DNA of 64,000 nucleotides from Polychytrium aggregatum. Lineage: Eukaryota; Chytridiomycota; Chytridiomycetes; Polychytriales. Each line of letters begins with the position of its first letter. The first letter of the stretch is position 1. The notes under the pieces were generated by a model that did not search any database, was not told the origin of the DNA, and saw only the letters and a program-made list of their open reading frames with translations. This document shows positions 1-10,312 of this stretch, piece after piece. Position numbers and translations under genes: made by a program. The stretch is taken from assembly GCF_025602895.1 (NCBI RefSeq), contig NW_026516211.1, forward strand, positions 62,001 through 126,000. The letters are read 5' to 3'.

Positions 1-491
1 TCATGCGTGCTACCGACCCATCGTGCCAGCTCCGCCGCGAGCAAGACCGCCGAAAGGAATACGAGTGGTCACTCCAGGAGGCCGCCAACAATCGCGCCGC
101 CATTCTTTTGGAGCGCGAGAAGGGTCGGAGGGCCCGTGAGCTGGCCATCCAGATCCGAAAGGAGAACCAAGCCAAGGCTGGCGAGGACCGCAATCGGTAG
201 GTGTCCTCCCTCGTCTTCAGCATCACCAACTCTCCGGAATCTTCCCCCCTCCCTCCAGCCATCCAGCTCGGCTATTTTGTCTGTTCGCACATCTTTCACA
301 CTTTTACTCCATTGGCGAACTAATCGATTCCATACACCCTGCGCCAAACCGCAATCAAACATCAACATCAACATCAACCGCAAATCCACCACGCACTCAC
401 ATCCGCCAGGCAATTCTATCTCGACCACGTCCTCTATACCAATCCGCCCACAGAGGAGTACTTTACCCAGTTCAACACCACAAGTCGATGA
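1..491 (+). CDS. RIB43A: RIB43A-like flagellar microtubule protein, 3' end only
   Basis: The 5' end lies outside the window. Exon 1 runs from the left edge to 196 (donor GTAGGT), and the last exon is 410-491 (acceptor CCAG, stop TGA). Joining the two gives an Arg/Glu-rich coiled coil followed by a C-terminus with the core TNPPTEEYFTQFNTTSR. That ending is the hallmark C-terminus of RIB43A/RIBC proteins, filamentous proteins inside the doublet microtubules of the axoneme. The visible part is about 90 residues, compared with roughly 380 for the family. The ATG at 3 is probably internal because the family is much longer. The gene fits a zoospore-forming fungus. The family call rests on remembered motif similarity. 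Confidence 0.72.
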
Positions 492-1068
492 GCCGCCCCT
501 TCCCTCCCCTCCCCTCCCCTCCATTCTCTGTCCATGTCACTTCTCCGCCTCTGTCCACCTCACGCTGTCACTTCCTTCTTCCGACTCCATCACTCTGGAC
601 CCGGTCGGACATTTCGATCCACCTGGCTCTGTCTCGATCTGGCTTGCTCTCTCCTACATCAGTTTGCTGATTCAATCGGCAACGTTAGATCCCTTGCGCC
701 TTCCTCCAAAATGGTTCAACAGCCGATCTGTCTCATGCTGGTTTTGTTTCCATTCGATGCAATACAACACGTGTCCATCAGAATGTCATTGCAGACTCTG
801 TTGCTAGAAAACAAAATCGCACTTTCTGCTTCTCCCTCGAACGAATCAAAGATGCATTTAATCCAAGATGATGATGATAATGATAACTGCTGAAACAGAA
901 TGCAAGGAAGCCAGGACGGAACGACTCTGAGATCTGAACCACTCGCTCTGAGCCACTACTCTTCAAGAATACCAAATTGTCAGAATCACTCCGGGACATG
1001 GGGGAACGCCTCAAAGTCAGCATGAGCTTCCTATCGATTGCGGCAAAGCCGCCAGTTCTCCCTCGGGG
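492..1068. other. Intergenic stretch
   Basis: This lies between the RIB43A stop and the stop of the multi-RRM gene, so the two genes converge here. It is C/T-rich near 495-560 and A/T-richer near 860-980. Short open frames on both strands show no protein-like composition. I see only 3' untranslated sequence of the two genes. Confidence 0.5.
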
Positions 1069-4000
1069 TTATTCGTCCTTCTCAGTCGGTCCATGCAGGT
1101 GCACCCAAAGCCTTTCCAGTTTCTCGGAGAGCTCGTCGATGGGCAAACGCCTGGGCCCAGATCCAGGTTCCTGGGTAGCATGGTTGTCGCTCTCGATGCC
1201 ACTGGGCTGCGGCTCGATTTTGAAGAACTCGAGGATCTGATCCAGGCGGCTGCTTGCTTGGCCAGCTTTGTGGGCCTGGGTGGCGAGGGCTGCCTTGAGT
1301 TGCTCACACTGCTTTGTGAGCGCTTGGCTTGACTCGGTGCCGTTCTCGGCTTTGCTCTGATCGATCTTGAACCCCAAGAGACTGGTGATCAATATCGACG
1401 TTCATTCCATCACAAAGTTGTAGCCACGGCCGTAGACACACCCAACGGTGGCTCATTCCTCGCAAACTATTCAATGTCAAGCGCATCTCACCTCAGTGCC
1501 GTGCTGGAAGGGTTGGAACACATCCGATAGGTTGGTTCGATGGGTGACGCCTGTCGAGTCTGCTGGGCCAATGGACATGCTTGCCATTGCATTCTGGACA
1601 TCGCCAATGATGCTCTTGCCGCGCTTGGAGCCGACCGATTCCCAGCCACCCTCCCAAGCAGCGTGCTCCTTGCTCGCTTGGTTCCTTGACGGCAACGAGC
1701 GAGAGCCGTACGAAAGTGTGGCGGCGTCTCGACCAAGCTCTCCATCTTCCTGGGCAGACAAAGTTGCAGCAACGGAGGGCTTTTGGGATGCATGAGGCTG
1801 TCCAGAGGCGGCCATCGCCCAGTTTTCATGTGAAGTAAAGTCAAATGGGGCAGCATCCGGGTTGAGCTTGCAGTTCGTCGCCATCGACGCAATGTTGGCA
1901 TTCTGGTTCGTGAAACAGCCAAATGCTTCCCGTTTAGATATCACGCCAAAATGGCGCTGAGAGCGCAAAGCCTCGGCGTCGGCTTCAAACAGAGCCAAGG
2001 GGCCGTGCGCACCGCCATTTGCTGATCACTCCAACTTGTGCTGATCACTCCGCCATGTGCCGATCACTCCGCCCATCAACACCAGCGACCGCCGCTCCTG
2101 TTACCTGACTGCCTTCTTCGTGGAACTCTTCTTGCACGTGTTCAAACCAATCCAGAGGTGCCTCGTTGCGACTTCGGAACTGAGCAGTTCCTAATCCACC
2201 AGACAAGCGGCTGATCATGTTCTGGAACTGATGCGTGTAAACCGAGGGTTGGCCATCAGCTCGCCGTGTCCTGCATAAGCGCTGCGGTGCAGAGACCCTT
2301 ACCTCGCCTGTTTGCATGATCTTGATCGCTGTATCGATGCCGGCGAACCGAAGATGGAGCTTGAGATGGTCTAGGTGCCGCTCGACAAAGTACTCTTCGA
2401 GACCCGGTAGTTGACACACAAAGTTCTGCAGCTCCATTTCATCAAAGAATTGACAGGGGGCAACCGTGAGCAGGTTTGAGCAGACCTGTCGATTGGAAAC
2501 GGAGGGTGTTAGTGCCGGATCAATAAGTACATGGTGCTCGGGACTCTCGCTCACCATGACGTTGCCCTTGAGGTGTCCGGTACTGTGGTCTCTGGGCTCT
2601 TCGCCGGGGGCTGGGGTGCGGGTTCCTGGATACACAGGACCTTGTCCGGGTTTGAGATAGACCGGAGCAAGCTCTGCGCTGTAGCCCGTGACGCTGGTTG
2701 GATGCATGTAGTTGGGTGCATCGTATCCAGCCTTGGCGCCGGCATAAACAGGGAACCCAGGTCGCCCCAGCGGAGCCATATTGTACATGCCCATGGGGAT
2801 GTTTGGAGGCGCCTGAGCTCCAAGCCTGGTGAACTGTGGTGGGTCTCCCCAGCTGCCGTGGTGCTTGCCGCCGGCATTGCTTGGAGACGGGGATGCAAAG
2901 TACGGCAAGGGGGCACCAGCAACCACGCCCATCGGGTGGAAAGCAAGCGGCCGCTGGGGCATTGGCATTCCCACCATGCCTCCGGTCAGACCGGCGTTGG
3001 CCGTGTTGATTGTGAGCTTTCCGGGCTTGATGGGCGGTGCCCGAGGAGACGATGCAAACGTGGCTCCAAGGTTGACTTTGAAGTTGGCTTCCATCAGGCA
3101 GGCGCTCGCCGAGTCGACATCCTGAAAGTAGGCCCAGTAGTTGCTGTCGTCCCTCTCAACTCGCTCGAACCCAGGGAATCCAGAGAGATACTTTTCCAGC
3201 TCGCCCAGAGTCCAGTCAGTGCCGCCGATTGTCAAGACCTGGAAGCAAACATAAATGATTACTGCTTGGCATCGTCATGACTGAGGCGGGCTGATGGACA
3301 GCGATAACGACAGCGTTCAGCATACCGACGCGCGGGGTGCGTTCATATCTACAGGCTTGAGCTCAGGCTCTCTCTTGGCGAAGGTGGCAGTGAGCTTCTT
3401 CCACATTTGCTGAAGGCTCTCGATTGATTCGTTGCAGTGATGAGCATCTTGGAAGACCATATACACGCCTGGAGCCCCGGCCGAGAACGACAGTCGAACG
3501 AATCCAGGCAGGCGGCGGGCGACCGAGACGATATCGGCCTTGTCCTTGCCGTCCATATTGCAGAGGTGGGCAGTACAGAGGGATCCAACAGATCCCTGCG
3601 CATCCGAAGGTGTCGTGGGCTCGGGAGTCTGGCTGTTGTCAGAGCTGGGCCCGCTCGGACCACTCTTATCCATCACATACATGGCATGGGCCGATGGGGC
3701 AGCGTGATAGGCTGGGTTGACAAGAGAGGCCGAGCTCACGACCGAAACAACAGGCCCGGTGTTGCCAGCGGGGTCGGCGCCGTATCCAGAGTTATGAGCC
3801 GGGCGGTTGGAGTACTCAACCTTGATGTTGGTTGTTCTGCGCAGATCCAGCAGAGCTCGTTTAGCGGACTCGTGATCGCAAAAGTCCACGATGGTGTACA
3901 TGAGCGTTGAGCGGGTTGTCTGGGCGCCCGGGTAGCTCTCGATGATCATCTGCAGCATATCTCGAGAAAGGCCAGGCACATTCCGGATGAAGAGAGAGCT

Positions 4001-6091
4001 CGAGGCGACTTCGTTGTGCTGGTACTGCTCACGAAGCAGGGATGGCGAGATAAGGTTCAGCCAGAGCGGGAAAGTGCACGCATTCGGTTAGCAATTGGTT
4101 GTGCGCAAATCGAAACGATGGCCCTTTGATCAGCAAGCAGCTCAACCAACAAGTGCCGTCGAGGTGGATGGGTACCTGGTTGCGGTCTCTTGGGCGAGAT
4201 CGATCGACCGCAGCCACATTCATGTTCCATTCGTTCTCGATCTGACCGAGGGCCACAGAGAGATGCTCGCGCGTCACAAACCAGACATAGACGCCGTCTT
4301 CATGGATAGAGAATCGCTCAAAGCCGTCAAGCGACCCAAGCGTCTCGCGCAGATTAAATCGAAGGAGAGCGGCGTCGGCGATGAGCAGTGCCTGGTTCTG
4401 GCCCGACCCTGGCTGCCTGTCAATCTGCGAGCCGACGCCCAGATGGGCCATGTTCGTCGGGACTGGGCCAACGGTCGCTCTGCTCTGCGAGACCGAGTTG
4501 ATGGAGGTATTACTGGCGCTTCGCGGGCGTACAACCGGGCCAGAGCCGCCGTGGCCCATGGAAAGATGTGACTGCAGCTGTGGCTGCGACTGCGACTGCG
4601 ACTGCGGGCCAAAGTGTGGATGCATGCTGGACATTTGGTCGTCGCGGTTCAGAGGCATGAGCCGCTCACCCTTGCTCGAGTAGTCGACAAAGAGATCGGT
4701 GGTAGCTTCGAGGTCCTCGAGGGCTTTGGTAGCGTCATCCGGGGTGGCAAAGCGAGTGATGATGTGATCCTTGAAGTGTCGGGCATCTTCGAACCCAGGG
4801 TAAACCCGGAGCAGCTCCGAGAATCGCTTGTGAGGCATCCACTGCTGGATGCGGATGTAGAGTGCGGCTGTGGCGGGAACGGGCCGACGCATATGCGGCA
4901 GTTTGAAGACGTCCTTTTCTCTTGGCTCGGCGTAGCGCACCTCCATGCGGGTGTTGGTCTGGAGATGATGGATGGCCTTCTCGGCTGTCTGAGCGTTGGA
5001 AAAGGCGAGGAGGTAGGTCGAGGGCTGGAACGACAGCAAGAGAAAGCCCGGGATGCGAGCAAAGTGCTGGCGCAGGGTCGAGACCGAGACATCGTCCGGG
5101 ATCTTGGAGACGACCAGCCACACACATAGGTCGAGGTCGATGGCCAATCTGCCGGCTCGCTCCGGGGCACTCCCGATCGGAGTGGCGCCGACGGTTGTGG
5201 CGGCCTCGGGGACGAGTCTGCGGATGCGTTCCGGGTTGAGGGCAAAGTTGGCGGTGATGTTGGTGAACTTTTGGATGTCGGCCAAGGCGTTTTCAGCGCA
5301 AAAGAGATCACGGAAGGAAACATAGGGCGACTCGGAGACGGCGGCGAGGCTTCGCTGGGACTGCTCCTCTGGCGAGAGATCGGTATCCTCATCCTCGAGG
5401 ATCTGGAAGTACTCATAGCCGCGATAGCACTTCATGATCTTTTCCAGCTCCGAGGTTGTGGATCCCAAACCCGCCAATGGAATGCGTAGGACTGGGTTGG
5501 AGGGATTCCGGGTGCTTCGCTGGTTTCTCTGATCGAGAAGACGGGCCAGGTCGGGATAGGAAGGCGGGCAAAAGTCGGCAGCGATGGAGGTCGATCGCTG
5601 GGTGGTGTCGATGAACTGCTGGGCATACTCGGCGTTGGAGAACAACATCAGACAGAGACCTGCGACGATGGTAGCGACGGCGGTGGTTAGCGTGGGAGAT
5701 TCAGGACGGGCATGGCCATGGGAACGCGAGATCAGGGTTGATGGAGGCGCACAGACACAGCCATCATATCAGGGCCATGTCGATCAAAGTCGTACAATCA
5801 AGACCGTGCCGATCGAGTGAAGATGGAGGGTGGCGGCGCTACTCATGGAAGCCTACATCGGGAGGATGCACAACACAGATCACAGCAGAGGTCGCCAAGT
5901 CAGGGAGAAAGGATGAGGCCAGATGAGGCGAAATACGCACCGTTGGGCTCGAAGATGAGCCGCTCAAAGCCCTTTTGAAAGTTGGAGCGAACGTAGTCCA
6001 GGAGATCAGCACGGTCTTTGCCGGCAGGCAGTGACTCTATGACAACGACAGACAGGGCAGACATGCTGTGTTTGGAACTGCGAGAATTCAT
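1069..6091 (-). CDS. Giant multi-RRM RNA-binding protein (about nine RRM-like units)
   Basis: Proposed exons: 6091-5941, 5659-4176, 4024-3326, 3238-2105, about 1956-1492 and about 1365-1069. Together they give about 1409 residues and stay in frame; the last two acceptors are uncertain. The start could also be the ATG at 6064. The protein is a chain of RRM-like units, each with a beta-1 strand, a helix ending in a PGF/PGY-type turn, an RNP1-like strand (YLLAFSNAQTAEKAI, YTIVDFCDHESAKRAL) and a closing beta strand. The turn and spacing recall Whi3/Scw1-type RRMs. Gln/Ser/Pro/Gly-rich linkers separate some units, including a (Ser-Gln) stretch near 4570-4600. The C-terminus is predicted coiled coil. 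Aromatic RNP positions are poorly kept in several units, so some may bind protein rather than RNA. I do not recognise an orthologue. Confidence 0.75.
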
Positions 6092-7420
6092 TGACGGCTG
6101 GAGGAAGTGCGGGCCAGAGCTGGCTCTCTTAACGATCGAACAGGCGAGCAGGGCGTTTCTGGCCGGAGACTGGCTGAAAGTAGGGATAAGGCGAGTGCTC
6201 GGAAGACACAGACCGAGCAAGGGAGAGGAAGGCGGGCTTGACCAGTAAGCCGGGTGGTGTGCACGGCAAGCAGGGATGGGCTGGAGATCCGGCGAGAGAG
6301 CCAGCGACCAGAAGGCGGCTTCTCAGACAGATTGCAGGGACAAGAGACCAGCCGATCGATTGATCAAGACGGCAGAGGGGGGCAAGCAAAAGCGAAGGGG
6401 ATGCGGGTGGGAACGGGGCTATGATTTATGGCAGCGATGTGTCTGCGATCGATCGACAGGATCCAAAGGCAGCTCTGACCTGTCCGGAAACCAAGCTGGC
6501 GCGTGTGAGCTGTCTTGCAGACAGGAGAGCGGAGGAACAGACAGCCACGAGGGTCAGCGAGGGGCCGGGAACAGGAGGAGACACCGATATCCGCGCTGGG
6601 GATCACCGGAGGAAGAGCGAGGTATGACGCAAACGAGGGCAATGACACAAGTAAGAACTGCGATGGCTTAACAAAGCGCCAAGATGATATCCAAGCATGA
6701 CATGTCTATTAGGGCATGCTATTTCTATCCAAGTGGGGCTCGATCAAGGCAAACTCGTGAGAGTCGGTATGCTCGAGACGCGGCGAGAGGGGGTGAGAGC
6801 ACCGGACGATCTGTGGGCTGAGTGCACTCAAGGGATGATAAAGATTGGCCGAAAGAGAGCAGAGGCGGACGGGCGGAGACGGATGCGGGTGGAACGGAGG
6901 CCGCAGCCTGGCCTTGGGCGCACTGGCTGTGTGGACCGGCGGCGATCTGCTTGTCCGGTGGATTCCGTGTCCGCCAGATCGCATCATGTCCACCCCCCCC
7001 CACCATGTCCAATCCAAATCCCATCATGTCCAATCCGCGTCCCATCATGTCCAATCCGCATCCTGCCTTGTCCTGCTCATTCTGTTCCACGCCATGTTCG
7101 GTGGCAGCGCAGCCCTTCCCCCACAGCACCTGACCGGACAAGGCGGACACAGCCTGCGCCACAGGGCATGTGTCTGTGGCGGTGCCTTGTCGCCGCCGCG
7201 CCCGTGCGCGCCCGTGTCCCCATTGGCCGCCGCTTGTCCCACGCCTGGGCGCGCACTGACGCACGCTGTCTCACCCACCGCGTCCAGCGTTCCATTCCTT
7301 CCTTCCCGTCCCTCAAATTGCCGTCCCCGTCCTGCCCTGGGACTCCGTCGCCTTCGTCTTGTTCTGCAATCTCGGTCGCCCACATCACCCACATCGCCCT
7401 CCCGCGTCCAACCTTCTGCC
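6092..7420. other. Divergent intergenic region between the multi-RRM and GH16 genes
   Basis: Both flanking genes are transcribed away from this 1.3-kb stretch, so it should hold both promoters. Visible structure includes three spaced copies of CCATCATGTCCAATCC-like sequence at about 7000-7060 and a C-run at 6992-7000. Long open frames here have skewed composition and no recognisable domain. I do not call a gene. Confidence 0.5.
7000..7062. repeat. Short tandem-like repeat (CATGTCCAATCC units)
   Basis: Copies of a 17-18 bp unit with the core CATCATGTCCAATCC follow one another (around 7005, 7023 and 7041). They sit about 360-420 bp upstream of the GH16 start codon. They could be regulatory or a neutral minisatellite seed. 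Confidence 0.5.
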
Positions 7421-9169
7421 ATGCTCATCGTTCCTGCTGCTGTGTTCCTCGTGGCCGCGGCTGCTGCTTCCCAGGCCCAGTCCCTCTTCGCCGGCAGCGC
7501 CTGCTCGCTCAACATTCCCTCGTTCTCGTCGCTGCCTTCCGACCTGGTTCTCGGTAGGCTTACTCTGCTTGACGGCCACAGCCCTCCCCCTGGAGTCGCT
7601 CAGAGTCGCTCGTTTTCCTCGCTGCGGGATTGCTTCCAACTTGTCAAAGTCGCTCGACTCACTCCATTGCCTCGGCTCGCTCTCCAGAGAACGGCAAGGT
7701 GGACTATTCCAACGGAACCCTCATCATGACTATGCTCCCGTGAGTTTCACTCTGAATCCTGGGGTGCCTCTGTCCGTCTTCTCCTGTGCAGTCCTTTCAA
7801 GCTGCCCTCACTAAAACATCCTTCCCTCCAGTCCTCCTGCCGGAGCCACCGAGGGCGAGAATGTCCTCATCAGCTCCAAGCTGTCGCTGCTATACGGCAC
7901 CATCGAGGCCGATGTCAAGCAGTCCTCCGTCGGCGGCGCCATTACCGCATTCACCCTCTTCAACGGCACCTCCAAGGACGAGATCGACTACGAGTGGGTC
8001 GGCAATGACCGCATGATGGTCTGGACCAACTTTTTCTTCCGAGGTAGATCCAGCTTCTTTCTCGACACCTGTGGCATCGCTGCCCGTCCATGCCGCTGTC
8101 GCTGTTCGCTTGTGCTAACGATCTTGTCTGCTGCTGCCCAGGACTGCGTGAACGCAACCCCGTCACCACCTTTGAGATCTGGTCATCCAGCCCGGCCGTG
8201 GCTACCGACACGTACCTAAACTTCCACAACTATAAAGTCGACTGGACTCCATATGCCATCACGTACGTGGGCCATTTGATATCCGGCGCCTTTCTGCGGG
8301 TTGGGCTGTCAGGTTCAGCGTCGATATGTGACCGATCGGCGTCGGCATATGAGGCTTACCAGAGTCTGACTCGCGTTGGCTCACCGTTGCGTTTCCCAGT
8401 TGGTATGTCGATGGCGCCGTCGTCCATTCCCAAAACCGCAGTGGCACTTGGGAGCCCGCTGGCACCGGCGACGGATATGGCATCAGCCACTACCATGTAA
8501 GTTCTCGTCAGCGTGGATGTGCTTGGCATCAATCCTCGCGGAGCCTTGCATGGCTCTCGCGCTTGCAATGCGATTGCCGACTGACAATCACGGCGATATG
8601 CGCGCAGTATCCGGATACTCCCTTGCAGATCCAACTCGGAATCTGGAACGACAATGAAGTGCCATGGGCCAGTAAGTTCTCGCCTCTTGTCGCTGTCCGT
8701 TCACAACGTTCAAGCTACGAGCACTTGTCGTGGCGGGCTGCAATCGAATGGCGAACAGGACAGAGAGACACATGATGTTCCATGGCGTGCCAACCACAAC
8801 CCATCTCTGCTTGTACTAGACGGTCCCCTGGACTGGTCGGCCCCTGGCGCCCAGAACGGATACACGGCCGAGTTCAAGTCGCTGAAGGTGACTTGCTACA
8901 CTGGCCCCTATCCCTCCAACATGTCCGCCCCTCCTACCGATCCTTCGTCGAGCGACCAGAAGGGAACTGCCCCGGTTATCCAGGGCGTCGTTCCGCCCTC
9001 GGTTGCCTCCCCGAGCTCGGTTGCTGCTTCGGCATCAGCCGCCGCTGGCGCGACCTCCACCCCAACCACGGGCCATGCCGCCTCAGGCGCCGCGACTACC
9101 GGGCTTGCTCTTGCTGGGCAGCTCGCTGCCCTTGCCCTTGGAGTGGCCGCGAGCTATTGGATGCTCTAA
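7421..9169 (+). CDS. GPI-anchored GH16 cell-wall transglycosylase (Crh-like)
   Basis: Seven exons close in frame: 7421-7553, 7688-7739, 7832-8043, 8142-8262, 8400-8496, 8608-8671 and 8820-9169, giving 342 residues. An N-terminal signal peptide (MLIVPAAVFLVAAAAASQAQ) leads to a GH16 fold with the catalytic motif DEIDYEW at about residue 111. The two acidic residues act as nucleophile and acid/base. Downstream are strands typical of the family (YKVDWTPYAITWYVDG, IQLGIWNDNEVPWA). A Ser/Thr/Ala-rich stalk and a hydrophobic C-terminal tail ending in LGVAASYWML without basic residues predict a GPI anchor. Crh proteins join chitin to beta-glucan in the wall; that substrate is inferred from the family. 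All introns have GT-AG ends. Confidence 0.88.
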
Positions 9170-10312
9170 GCGCCGTGAGCCGGAAATGCCAGGCATGTCT
9201 CGGCTCCTCCACTGCGAGCTGCGATAAACAACTCTGTCCATGGGTGGTTCTGCCGCGCCGAGCCTCCCTTCCGACAGCAATCGATTTCCCATCAAGTTTC
9301 ATGACTATAGACGTGCATTTCGTACAAAGTCGTCTCCAGCCCGTGGCTGGACGTCATCTCGATTCAAATTAAACTTTCCGTTGCCGGATGATCAAATCAA
9401 AACCCCATGTCAATCAGCTCGATCAGCGAGGCCGATCAATTCGATTTGCAGCCACAGGGCGATCTCAAACCCTCCGCCATGAATTCTGCCAGTAAGATCA
9501 GCAAGCGCCTCAATACACATTAAAGCAACCATCTGTTGTTGATGCCATTCGCAGTTGACCTGGGTCCTGCGTGAGAGTACTCGTGTCTTGGCGTATCCTC
9601 TGATGCTCGGTGATGGTCGATCGGTGGCTATTGTGGCTGATGTATGTGTGTATTCCCATTCAAAAACGGCAAAAATCAAAAGCGAGAACGGCGGGCTCCG
9701 TTTCGTTTTGCGGGCGCTGTAGAAACAGCGGAATACGAGGGGCGCCATTTAACTCGTATTGGACGCCGGGTTCTTGGCTTCTCGTGGTGGGCGAATGGCT
9801 CAGCGCATCGAGGAGTCAGTTCGGGTCTCAGGAAGGACGATCGAGCACAGGAAACGATGCAAGGAGAGAAGGGAGGGCAAGAGCCGGGGCTCGATGATGC
9901 TGGAGCATCAAAGGACAAAGGGGCCGGGACACCATTCGCTCAAGGGCGACTGTATGATCTCGGAGAACACGGTGGCGGGGGAAGAAATGGGAGCAGGCAA
10001 GCAAGCAAGCAGGCAGGCAGGCAAGCGGGCAGGTATCGGCCAGCATAGCAGTGATCGAATCCAGACTCGAGCACAGTGAACGAGGAGGCAGGAATGGTTA
10101 GGCACAAAAACGGATGGATGCTGGCCAAACAGCCATGTATGATGGATGGAATAAATAGGAGATGCGCATTGCCGAATGAAGGAAAGAAAGAGAATGATCA
10201 AAGCGGATGAATATGAAGACACTAGCAGCAGACCCGATGATCGGGGGTTGATGGGCTTGCACGAGGAGGGTTGTCGCAGCGAGGCAGCGACGCTCCATCC
10301 CCATCGGTGTTC
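9170..10312. other. Convergent intergenic stretch
   Basis: This lies between the stops of the GH16 gene and the C2H2 factor. It holds a GCAA/GCAG microsatellite (listed separately) and otherwise AT-richer sequence without a supported gene. Open frames on both strands here are low-complexity or lack domain-like composition. Confidence 0.5.
9993..10032. repeat. GCAA/GCAG tetranucleotide microsatellite
   Basis: About ten tetramer units, first GCAA then GCAG then GCAA/GCGG variants, lie in the intergenic 3' flank of the zinc-finger gene. On the minus strand one frame reads as a Leu/Ala/Cys-rich repeat, but nothing suggests it is translated. Confidence 0.85.
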
